Made by a program: the position numbers and the translations under genes. From positions 1,195,954 through 1,259,953 of the forward strand of contig NZ_MDKB01000003.1 in the NCBI RefSeq assembly GCF_001715295.1: 64,000 nucleotides of DNA. Reading direction: 5' to 3'. This DNA is from Streptomyces griseus (lineage in GTDB: Bacteria > Actinomycetota > Actinomycetes > Streptomycetales > Streptomycetaceae). Below the pieces are notes generated by a model. The model was not told where the DNA came from. It saw only the letters and a program-made list of their open reading frames with translations, and did no database searches. Positions 56,850 to 64,000 of this stretch are shown here, one piece after another (the stretch's first letter is position 1; each line of letters begins with the position of its first letter).

Positions 56850-58860
56850 GAGTCGTGTCCTCCTGCTCCGGATCATGTGTCTCCGGGGCGGCGCCCGGGC
56901 GCCGCCGCTCCCCCACCGGACGCGCGACGACACGGGCGCCGTTGCCGGGAAGGGCCGCCGGGTCGACGGAGGTCTGCGGCCCGGCGCCCTGTGCCGGAAC
57001 CGGGAGCTGCGAGCGCGCTGCCGAACCGCTCTGGGTCGGCACGGACAGCAGCCGGTGGTCGGCCGGCGCCGGGGCCGCCTCCGCACGCTCACGGTCCTCC
57101 CGGTTGCGCCGCGAATCCTCCGGCTCCAGGGGTATCGGTGACCCGCGCAGCGGCTCGTCGGCGGTACGCGGCAGGGTCAGCCGGAACTGGGAGCCGCCAC
57201 CGGGCTCGCCCCAGGCCTGCAGCCAGCCGCCGTGCAGCCGGGCGTCCTCGACAGCGATCGACAGCCCCAGCCCGGTGCCCCCGGTGGTACGGGCGCGGGC
57301 CGGGTCGGCCCGCCAGAAGCGGTTGAAGACCCGCGTGGCCTCGCCCGGCTTGAGCCCCACACCGTAGTCCCGGACCGCCACGGCCACCGCCCCCTGGGCC
57401 ACGCCCATACGGACGACGACGTCCCGGCCCTCCCCGTGCTCGACGGCGTTGACGACGAGGTTGCGCAGGACCCGCTCGACCCGGCGCGCGTCGGCTTCCG
57501 CGATCACGGGCTGCTCGTCACCCACCACCCGGATCAGGGTGCCCTTGCGCTCCGCCAGCGGCTCGGCCCCACCGATGACCCGCCGCACGACCGTGCGCAG
57601 GTCTATCGGCTCGGCCTCGAGGGCAGCGGCGCCGGCGTCGAACCGGCTGATCTCCAGCAGGTCCGACAGCAGCGACTCGAACCGGTCCAGCTGGTCTCCG
57701 AGGAGTTCCGCGGAACGCGCGGTGACCGGGTCGAAGTCGACGCGCGCCTCGTGGATGACATCCGCCGCCATCCGCACCGTGGTCAGCGGGGTGCGCAGCT
57801 CGTGGCTGACGTCCGAGACGAAGCGCCGCTGCATCCGGGAGAGCTCCTCCAGCTGCTGGATCTTCAGCTGGAGGTTCTGCGCCATCTTGTTGAACGCCTC
57901 GCCGAGACGGGCGATGTCGTCCTCGCCGGTGACCTTCATACGCTCCTGGAGCCGGCCTGCCGACAGCCGCTCGGCGATACCCGCCGCCATCCGTACCGGC
58001 GTGACCACCTGGCGCACCACGAACCACGCGATGGCGCCGAGCAGCACGACGACGAACAGCCCCGCCGTCGCCAGTGTCGTCGTGACCAGGGTCAGCGACT
58101 TCTCCTCCTGCGTCAGCGGGAAGAGGTAGTACAGCTCGTACGGATTGTGGTCGATGTCGTAGAGCCGCTTGCCCACGACGAGACCCGGCTGCGGATCCTT
58201 CCCGTAGGAGTAGCGGATCAGGGAGTACGTCTGGAACGCCCCGGGCCCCTGGCCCACCGCCTCCCGCAGGCGCTGCGGGACGCTGGAGGCCTCCACACTG
58301 CCCGAGCCGCGGGGTGCGCGGCTGGTGGCGCTCTGCCCCACGGAGTCGGCGCTGAGGGCCACCACGTTGAACGCGTTCGTGCCGCCGCTGGCGAGCTGGT
58401 CGACCAGCTCGGTGCGCCAGGAGGTGCTGGCCATGCCGTCGGCGCCCTCCTCGCCCTGGTCACCCGGGGTCAGCGGCGCGTTGGCGTTCGCCTGAGCGGC
58501 CGCGAAGCCACCGGCCGCCTGCATCTGGGCCGCCCTGCCCTTCGCGTCGAGCAGGCCGTTCCTGACCTGCCCGATCACGACGAAGCCCAGCAGCAGTACC
58601 ACGCCGATCGACATCAGGAGAGTGCCGGCCACGACGCGCAGCTGGAGGTTGCGGCGCCACAGCCGAGCAGCGGGCAGCAGCGGGCGGCGGATCCACCGCA
58701 TCAGCAGCCGGGGCACAGGACCGCCGGGCGACCCGTTGCCGAACAACCGGCCGCCCGTCAGCCACCGGCGGAGCCTGGAGGCCCTCCGTGCCGGGCCGGC
58801 AGCCCGCTCCGTACGGACTCCCGGCCCCCCGGGTTTCGGAGCAGCGCTGCCCAGGGTCAT
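56839..58860 (-). CDS. mtrB: Sensor histidine kinase MtrB
   Basis: 673 residues from the ATG at 58860, two bases after the mtrA stop; an in-frame GTG at 58890 inside mtrA is the alternative. Two membrane helices flank an extracytoplasmic sensor domain of about 200 residues; HAMP follows, then HisKA with the phosphorylated His in VSDVSHELRTPLTTV and HATPase_c motifs (VVNAVEHGEG, GGTGLGLSI). The N-terminal region before the first helix is long and basic. The C-terminal tail past the kinase domain is Pro/Arg-rich and about 90 residues long. It phosphorylates MtrA. Confidence 0.95.
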   Translation of the reverse strand: MTLGSAAPKPGGPGVRTERAAGPARRASRLRRWLTGGRLFGNGSPGGPVPRLLMRWIRRPLLPAARLWRRNLQLRVVAGTLLMSIGVVLLLGFVVIGQVRNGLLDAKGRAAQMQAAGGFAAAQANANAPLTPGDQGEEGADGMASTSWRTELVDQLASGGTNAFNVVALSADSVGQSATSRAPRGSGSVEASSVPQRLREAVGQGPGAFQTYSLIRYSYGKDPQPGLVVGKRLYDIDHNPYELYYLFPLTQEEKSLTLVTTTLATAGLFVVVLLGAIAWFVVRQVVTPVRMAAGIAERLSAGRLQERMKVTGEDDIARLGEAFNKMAQNLQLKIQQLEELSRMQRRFVSDVSHELRTPLTTVRMAADVIHEARVDFDPVTARSAELLGDQLDRFESLLSDLLEISRFDAGAAALEAEPIDLRTVVRRVIGGAEPLAERKGTLIRVVGDEQPVIAEADARRVERVLRNLVVNAVEHGEGRDVVVRMGVAQGAVAVAVRDYGVGLKPGEATRVFNRFWRADPARARTTGGTGLGLSIAVEDARLHGGWLQAWGEPGGGSQFRLTLPRTADEPLRGSPIPLEPEDSRRNREDRERAEAAPAPADHRLLSVPTQSGSAARSQLPVPAQGAGPQTSVDPAALPGNGARVVARPVGERRRPGAAPETHDPEQEDTTRGH

Positions 58861-58861
58861 G

Positions 58862-59551
58862 TCAGCTCGGCCCGGCCTTGTAACCGACACCGCGGACCGT
58901 CACGACGATCTCCGGCCGCTCCGGGTCCTTCTCGACCTTGGAGCGGAGCCGCTGGACGTGCACGTTCACCAGACGGGTGTCAGCGGCGTGACGGTACCCC
59001 CACACCTGCTCGAGCAGGACCTCACGGGTGAAGACCTGCCACGGCTTACGGGCGAGCGCGACCAGAAGGTCGAACTCCAGGGGGGTGAGGGCGATGGACT
59101 GCCCCTCCCGCTTCACCGAGTGACCGGCAACGTCGATGACCAGGTCACCGATCGTCAACTGCTCCGGCGCGGGCTCCTCGGACCTCCGCAGACGCGCCCT
59201 GATCCGCGCGACCAACTCCTTCGGTTTGAACGGCTTGACGATGTAGTCGTCGGCCCCGGATTCCAGGCCCACCACCACGTCGACCGTGTCGCTCTTGGCA
59301 GTGAGCATGACGATCGGCACACCCGACTCGGCCCTGATCAGCCTGCAGACCTCGATGCCGTCCCGTCCGGGCAGCATGAGATCCAGCAGCACCAGGTCCG
59401 GCTTGGCCTCACGAAATGCAGCCAGTGCCTTGTCGCCGTCCGCTACGAACGACGGCTCGAAACCTTCTCCACGCAGCACAATCCCGAGCATCTCGGCGAG
59501 TGCGGTGTCGTCGTCGACGACAAGGACGCGTCCCTTCATAAACGACATCAT
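58862..59551 (-). CDS. mtrA: Two-component response regulator MtrA
   Basis: 229 residues. OmpR-family: receiver with VVDDDTALAEML, phosphoacceptor Asp in LLDLMLPGRDG and Lys in YIVKPFKPKEL; C-terminal winged helix (LTPLEFDLLVALARKPWQVFTREVLLEQVWGY...VNVHVQRLRSKVE). MtrA is a global regulator of development, cell wall and DNA replication genes in actinobacteria. It begins four bases after the mtnA stop, so mtnA-mtrA-mtrB-lpqB form one co-oriented run. The ATGs at 59551, 59548 and 59539 are all possible starts; no strong ribosome-binding site distinguishes them. Confidence 0.97.
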   Translation of the reverse strand: MMSFMKGRVLVVDDDTALAEMLGIVLRGEGFEPSFVADGDKALAAFREAKPDLVLLDLMLPGRDGIEVCRLIRAESGVPIVMLTAKSDTVDVVVGLESGADDYIVKPFKPKELVARIRARLRRSEEPAPEQLTIGDLVIDVAGHSVKREGQSIALTPLEFDLLVALARKPWQVFTREVLLEQVWGYRHAADTRLVNVHVQRLRSKVEKDPERPEIVVTVRGVGYKAGPS

Positions 59552-59555
59552 CCCA

Positions 59556-60713
59556 TTAGCTAATCGTTACCTGCGATGACCTGGCACACAGCTCTGCCAG
59601 TCCGACCCCCGTGACCGGGGAAATGACACCCTCCTCCGTGACGATCGCCGTGACCAGTTCGGGCGGCGTGATGTCGAATGCGGGGTTGTACGCCGGGGCT
59701 CCCGCGGGTGCCACGGCGTGCCCGCCCTCGGGAACACCGTCGTTCCCGTCCGGGGCCACCGGCAGCGATGTGAACTGCGTCACTTCGCTCGCGGAGCGCT
59801 GCTCGACCACGACCGAGGCACCGTCCGGCGTGCCCGGATCGATCGTCGTGGTCGGGGCGACGACGACGAACGGCACGTGGTGGTACTTCGCGAGCACCGC
59901 CAACGGGTAACTCCCCACCTTGTTGGCCACCGAGCCGTCCGCGGCGATGCGGTCCGCCCCGATGAGTACGGCATCCACCTCCCCCGCGGCAAACAGCGAG
60001 CCCGCCGCACTGTCCGTGAGGACGGTGTACGCCATGCCGTTCCGCGCGGCTTCGTAGGCCGTCAGCCGGGCACCCTGGAGGAGCGGACGTGTCTCGTCCA
60101 CCCACAGTCGCCTCAGCCTCCCCTCCCGGTGCGCGCCGAGCGCCACCGCGAACGCCGTGCCCTCGCCGCCGGACACGAGCGCCCCGGTGTTGCAGTGGGT
60201 GAGCAGCTTATGGCCGCCTGCCGGCAGCAGTTCCGCCAGCAGCCGCAGACCGTACCGCGCCATGCGGCCGCTCGCCGCCGCGTCCTCCCGGTGCAGCGCC
60301 CGCGCCTCGGCCAGCGCGGCCGCGGCGGCCTGCGCCCGGCCGGCCCCCTGCGACACGGCCGCCGCGTACACGCCCGCCACCCGCCGAGCTCCCCAGCCGA
60401 GGTTCACCGCGGTGGGCCGCGCCTGCTCCAGCGCCCGCGCCGCCCCGGCCACGTCCTCATCCCGGGCGGCCGCCAACGCCACTCCGTAGCCCCCGGCTAT
60501 TCCCAGCAGAGGCGCCCCGCGCACCGCCAGTGTCCTGATCGCGCGCACCAGCGACGACACATCGGCACACACCAGTTCGACCTCCGCGAACGGCAGCCGC
60601 CTCTGGTCGAGAAGGACCACCGCGGGACCTTGGGGGGGCTCCTCCCAGCGGAGTACGGAAAGGGGGGCCGGAGACTCGATGTCCGCCGGCGTTCGCGCGT
60701 CCTGATCAGCCAT
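59556..60713 (-). CDS. mtnA: S-methyl-5-thioribose-1-phosphate isomerase
   Basis: 385 residues from the ATG at 60713. Methionine-salvage enzyme that isomerises methylthioribose-1-phosphate to the ribulose form. Family motifs: AIRTLAVRGAPLLGIAGGYG, LLTHCNTGALVSGG with the active-site Cys, VLIGADRIAADGSVANKVGSYPLAVLA with the catalytic Asp, and YNPAFDITPPELVTAIVTEEG. It is directly upstream of mtrA, an arrangement found across streptomycetes. The frame runs to 60746 but the ATG at 60713 is the best start. Confidence 0.95.
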   Translation of the reverse strand: MADQDARTPADIESPAPLSVLRWEEPPQGPAVVLLDQRRLPFAEVELVCADVSSLVRAIRTLAVRGAPLLGIAGGYGVALAAARDEDVAGAARALEQARPTAVNLGWGARRVAGVYAAAVSQGAGRAQAAAAALAEARALHREDAAASGRMARYGLRLLAELLPAGGHKLLTHCNTGALVSGGEGTAFAVALGAHREGRLRRLWVDETRPLLQGARLTAYEAARNGMAYTVLTDSAAGSLFAAGEVDAVLIGADRIAADGSVANKVGSYPLAVLAKYHHVPFVVVAPTTTIDPGTPDGASVVVEQRSASEVTQFTSLPVAPDGNDGVPEGGHAVAPAGAPAYNPAFDITPPELVTAIVTEEGVISPVTGVGLAELCARSSQVTIS

Positions 60714-60853
60714 CTGCCCAGTCTGCCCGCTGCACCGCACGGGCACGAAGGCGACAACGGGATACGGCGCCCGGTCCGCCCCGGAGCAACGCGTGGCACG
60801 ATGGCTGACAACCTGCCGCCCCGATGAGCGGGCAGGACCGTGAAGGAGCGACG

Positions 60854-62062
60854 ATGAACGACTCTCCGGGCTGGGCTTCGCCCGGATCCGCCCCCTCCGA
60901 CGGCCAGGAGACAGGCATCCCCAGGCCCTCCTCCCCCGTCGACGGAAGCGGCCCCGTTGGACAGTGGTCTCCTGAGCAGCCTCCTCCCGGGCAGTGGTCG
61001 CCGCCGAGCGCGCCCGGGGGCGGGCCCGGCGCGCCCCCGCCCCCTCCGCACCGGGGTGGTGGCATGCCTCCCGGGGCGGGGTGGGGCGGGCCGCCCATGG
61101 CGGCGAAGCCGGGGGTCATCCCGCTCCGGCCGCTCGGTGTCGGCGAGATCCTCGACGGCGCGGTCTCCACGATGCGCAGGCACTGGCGCACCGTGCTGGG
61201 CGTCAGCCTCACGGTCTCCGTGATCACCGAGATCGTGGTCCTGCTCGTCCAGCGCTACCTCCTGCCCGAGCCCGCGTCGATCGACCCCGACGCCGTCGGT
61301 GCCGAGGCCCTGCGTCAGGCCGGGGACTCGATGCGGTCCCAGCTGATCTCCGACGCCCCCGCCACGCTCCTCGCGATGATCGCCACGCTGTTCACCACGT
61401 CGGTCCTCACCGTGGTCATCAGCCGATCCGTACTCGGCCGCGGGGTGACCCTCTCCGAGGCCTTCTCCGAGGCCCGCCCCCGGCTCCTCCCGCTTCTCGG
61501 ACTGACACTGCTGCTGAGCCTGATGAGCGCCGCGATCATGGCGGCCGGCCTGCTGCCCGGCATGCTCCTGGGCGGCGCAGCGGGACTGGCGCTGACCCTG
61601 GCCGGCTTCCTCCCCGCTCTGGTCGTCACTCTCTGGCTGATGGTCCGCTTCACTCTCGCCGCACCGGCACTGATGCTGGAACGGCAGCCGATCCTCACCG
61701 CGCTGCGCCGGTCCGCCAAACTGGTCAAGGGCAGCTGGTGGCGCACCTTCGGCATCCTGGCACTCACCTACCTGCTGGTCATCGTCCTGACGTTGATCAT
61801 CGCCGTCCCCTTGGGCATCATCGCCCTGAGCGTGGACAGCGAGGGCCTGAGCGAATTCCTCAACAGCAGCCAACCGGACTTGGGCTGGCCCTTCCTCATC
61901 ATCACCGGGGTGGGCGAGGTCATCATCTCGACGCTGACCTATCCCTTCACCGCGGGAGTCATGGCCCTGCTCTACATCGACCAGCGCATCCGCCGCGAGG
62001 CACTCGACCTCGAGCTGGCCAGGGCCGCGGGCGTGCCCGGCTACGACGCACCCAGAAGCTGA
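60854..62062 (+). CDS. Membrane protein, GDPD-membrane-domain-like
   Basis: 402 residues from the ATG at 60854 with GAAGGAG upstream. The N-terminal 100 residues are Pro/Gly-rich and probably cytoplasmic; then RPLGVGEILDGAVSTMRRHWRT leads into about six membrane helices. This N-terminal LGVGEILDGA motif and helix layout match the glycerophosphoryl diester phosphodiesterase membrane-domain family of actinobacteria, without the catalytic domain. It heads an operon with DUF4129- and DUF4350-like genes. Function unknown. Confidence 0.85.
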   Translation: MNDSPGWASPGSAPSDGQETGIPRPSSPVDGSGPVGQWSPEQPPPGQWSPPSAPGGGPGAPPPPPHRGGGMPPGAGWGGPPMAAKPGVIPLRPLGVGEILDGAVSTMRRHWRTVLGVSLTVSVITEIVVLLVQRYLLPEPASIDPDAVGAEALRQAGDSMRSQLISDAPATLLAMIATLFTTSVLTVVISRSVLGRGVTLSEAFSEARPRLLPLLGLTLLLSLMSAAIMAAGLLPGMLLGGAAGLALTLAGFLPALVVTLWLMVRFTLAAPALMLERQPILTALRRSAKLVKGSWWRTFGILALTYLLVIVLTLIIAVPLGIIALSVDSEGLSEFLNSSQPDLGWPFLIITGVGEVIISTLTYPFTAGVMALLYIDQRIRREALDLELARAAGVPGYDAPRS

Positions 62063-62066
62063 TGCG

Positions 62067-62756
62067 GTGACGGGGGTGGGGGGCACCACGACAGAGCGGT
62101 CGATCCGCGCAGGCGAGGACATACCCGTGGAGATCCCACGTGTCCCCGCCCGCGAAGCGGCACAGGACGAACTGTCCGACCCGATGTACCACGAGCACGG
62201 TCCGAACCTCCTCCAGCGCGGTCTCGGCCGTTTCTGGGACTGGGTCGGCGGTCTCTTCGACGGCCTCGCCGGCTCCGCCCCCGGCGGGCCGCTGGGACTC
62301 GTCGTCGTCGCTCTGGCCGTCATCGGCCTGACCGCCGCCCTCTGGTGGCGGCTCGGAACACCGCAGCGCACCGTGCGCGCGGCGGAGAGCCTGTTCGGCG
62401 GCAGCGCGCGGAGCACCGAGGAGCACCGCGCCGCCGCCGACGCGCACGCCGCCGCCCATCGCTGGACCCAAGCCGTCCAGGAGCGCGTGCGCGCCCTCGT
62501 ACGCTCCCTGGAGGAGCGGGCGGTACTCGACCCCCGCCCCGGCCGCACAGCGGACGAGGCCGCCACCGAAGCAGGCCGGCTCCTCCCCGCACACGCGGTA
62601 CGCCTGGGCGCCGCCGCCCGGATCTTCGACGACGTCACGTACGGGGGCCGCGCCGCCGACGAGGCCGCGTACACGAAGGTGCGCGCACTCGACCTGGACC
62701 TCGAGACCGCGAAGCCCCTGCTGCCCGCGGGCCCGCTCACGGGGGCCGCCGGATGA
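62067..62756 (+). CDS. DUF4129-like membrane protein
   Basis: 229 residues from the GTG at 62067, four bases past the previous stop. One membrane helix (LGLVVVALAVIGLTAALWW) with a helical cytoplasmic C-terminal domain (AADAHAAAHRWTQAVQERVRALVRSLEERAVLDPRPGRTADEAATEAG), which is the DUF4129 pattern often found in transglutaminase-like or MoxR operons. The stop overlaps the next start as ATGA. Confidence 0.85.
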   Translation: MTGVGGTTTERSIRAGEDIPVEIPRVPAREAAQDELSDPMYHEHGPNLLQRGLGRFWDWVGGLFDGLAGSAPGGPLGLVVVALAVIGLTAALWWRLGTPQRTVRAAESLFGGSARSTEEHRAAADAHAAAHRWTQAVQERVRALVRSLEERAVLDPRPGRTADEAATEAGRLLPAHAVRLGAAARIFDDVTYGGRAADEAAYTKVRALDLDLETAKPLLPAGPLTGAAG

Positions 62757-64000
62757 CCGCGACGGCCCCTGCTTCCACCCGCACCTCGACGGACCGAACC
62801 CCTCAGCAGCTCTGGCGAGGCGTCCGGGGACTGCTGGCAGCCCTGCTCATCCTCCTCCTCGCCGGCGTCGCCTTCGCCGCGGTCCGCTCCGGAGGCCAGC
62901 ACGGCCGGCTCGACCCCCGCTCCGCCGAGCCTCACGGCAGCCGGGCCGTGGCCGAACTCCTCAAAGCCCGCGGCGCCTCGGTGGACGTCGTGACGACCCT
63001 CGACGAGGCAACCGGCGCGACGGGGCCGGAGACCACCCTCCTCGTCGCCGCACCCGATGTCCTCACCCCGTACCAACAGCGGGTCCTCCGTGCGGCCACC
63101 GTCGCCTCCACGGGCCGCACCGTGCTCGTCGCTCCCGGCCGTCCGTCCGTGACCGCCCTCGCCCCCGGCGTAGGCGCCCGGCGTACCGGGCCGGTGACCG
63201 CGCGGCCCCCACGGTGCGACCTCCCCGCCGCACGCACCGCCGGACCGGCCGACATCGGCGGAATCCACTACCTGACGGACGTTCGGGACGCGACCGCCTG
63301 TTACCCCGAGAACGGCCTCCCCGCCCTCCTGCTCCTCCCTGAGTCCGCAGCCGGTGACACGGTCCTGCTGGGCTCCCCCGACATCCTGTACAACGACCGT
63401 CTCGACCAGCAGGGCAACGCCTCGCTGGCCCTGCAACTTCTCGGTTCCCGCCCCCATGTGGTCTGGTACCTCCCCTCGATCGACGATCCCTCCGCCTCCA
63501 CAGGCGACCCCCGAGGCGAAGACCACAGCCCCGGCGGCCACAGCGACGGCAGGGACGGCGAAGGCACAGACGGGGAGAGCGGATTCCTCGACCTCATCCC
63601 GTCGGGCTGGCTCTGGGGCACCCTCCAACTGGCCTTCGCAGCCGTCCTCGCCGCTGTCTGGCGAGCCCGACGCCTCGGCCCCCTGGTCACCGAACGGCTT
63701 CCGGTGGCCGTCCGCGCCTCGGAGTCCACCGAGGGCCGGGCCAGGCTGTACCGCAAGGCCGACGCCCGCGACCGCGCGGCCGCATCACTGCGCTCCGCCA
63801 CCCGCACCCGGATCGCACCCCTCCTCGGTGTGGCCGCCCATGACAGCCAGTCCCCCGCCGTCCTCCTGCCCGCCCTCACCGCGCGCCTCGGCAGCCCGGA
63901 CGGCGACCTCCACGCCCTGCTCTTCGGCCCGGATCCGGCCGACGACGCCGCACTCGTACGCCTGACCGACCAACTCGACGCCCTCGAAAGAGAGGTACGC
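62753..64000 (+). CDS. DUF4350-like membrane protein (partial, runs off the end)
   Basis: The frame is open for 416 codons from the ATG at 62753 to the window end without a stop. Residues about 25-45 form a membrane helix (GLLAALLILLLAGVAFAAV). The extracytoplasmic region has RLDPRSAEPHGSRAVAELLKARGASVDVV, the DUF4350 signature, followed by VLLGSPDILYNDRL and a Gly/Asp/His-rich linker. A second helix (LWGTLQLAFAAVLAAVW) near residue 290 leads into a basic cytoplasmic tail. In streptomycetes such genes are followed by MoxR ATPase and DUF58 genes, so a MoxR-type complex is likely beyond the edge. Function unknown. Confidence 0.85.
   Translation, partial: MTATAPASTRTSTDRTPQQLWRGVRGLLAALLILLLAGVAFAAVRSGGQHGRLDPRSAEPHGSRAVAELLKARGASVDVVTTLDEATGATGPETTLLVAAPDVLTPYQQRVLRAATVASTGRTVLVAPGRPSVTALAPGVGARRTGPVTARPPRCDLPAARTAGPADIGGIHYLTDVRDATACYPENGLPALLLLPESAAGDTVLLGSPDILYNDRLDQQGNASLALQLLGSRPHVVWYLPSIDDPSASTGDPRGEDHSPGGHSDGRDGEGTDGESGFLDLIPSGWLWGTLQLAFAAVLAAVWRARRLGPLVTERLPVAVRASESTEGRARLYRKADARDRAAASLRSATRTRIAPLLGVAAHDSQSPAVLLPALTARLGSPDGDLHALLFGPDPADDAALVRLTDQLDALEREVR

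Overview
The window is high-GC chromosomal DNA of a Streptomyces or a close relative. Gene order, GTG/TTG starts, strong third-position GC bias and short GTGA/ATGA overlaps all fit. The neighbourhood resembles the conserved core-arm block that runs from ftsE/ftsX/smpB through a wall-polymer cluster and secA to mtrA/mtrB/lpqB. No phage, insertion sequence, tRNA or CRISPR array was seen.

Layout. 1-618: 3' end of an MFS transporter. 788-4798 (minus): ftsE, ftsX, a PDZ/S41 protease, smpB and the tmRNA gene ssrA, so the division-linked FtsEX pair lies upstream of the ribosome-rescue pair. 5058-6291: a tiny zinc-ribbon membrane protein, convergent with a sortase-anchored collagen-like protein built from 23 tandem hexapeptides. 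6647-14603: prfB, two membrane Ser/Thr kinases and a divergent FHA/FtsK-like ATPase. 14827-18498: a sugar ABC transporter (lipoprotein plus two permeases, no ATPase) whose first permease carries an extra extracytoplasmic domain.

18683-38682 is a cell-wall glycopolymer locus. It has five large proteins that fuse a GT2 glycosyltransferase to a TagF-like CDP-polyol phosphotransferase, one GT4 enzyme, two methyltransferases, and a Wzm/Wzt (TagGH-like) exporter divergent from a TetR regulator. The likely scheme is assembly of a glycosylated polyol-phosphate (teichoic-acid-like) chain, its methylation, and export by the ABC pair.

38778-43793 is the 180-kDa NAD-type glutamate dehydrogenase. The following 1.3 kb has no credible gene and holds an array of about 120-bp degenerate repeats. 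45091-52102 has a HAD hydrolase, a DUF6912-like protein, an Rv3235-like protein, secA, a GNAT acetyltransferase and an AlkZ/YcaQ-family protein. 52123-60713 (minus) has a NarL-type regulator, long-form HPF, a ComF-like phosphoribosyltransferase, and lpqB-mtrB-mtrA-mtnA; the lpqB-comF gap carries two tandem perfect DnaA boxes. 60854-64000 starts an operon for a membrane protein, a DUF4129-like protein and a DUF4350-like protein cut by the window edge.

The most interesting items are the tandem DnaA boxes at 54906-54927, the non-coding repeat array at 44.2-44.95 kb, the collagen-like Gly-X-Y surface protein, the cluster of five GT2-TagF fusions (two with damaged GT2 motifs), the permease insertion, and an 11-bp direct repeat between the TetR and export genes.
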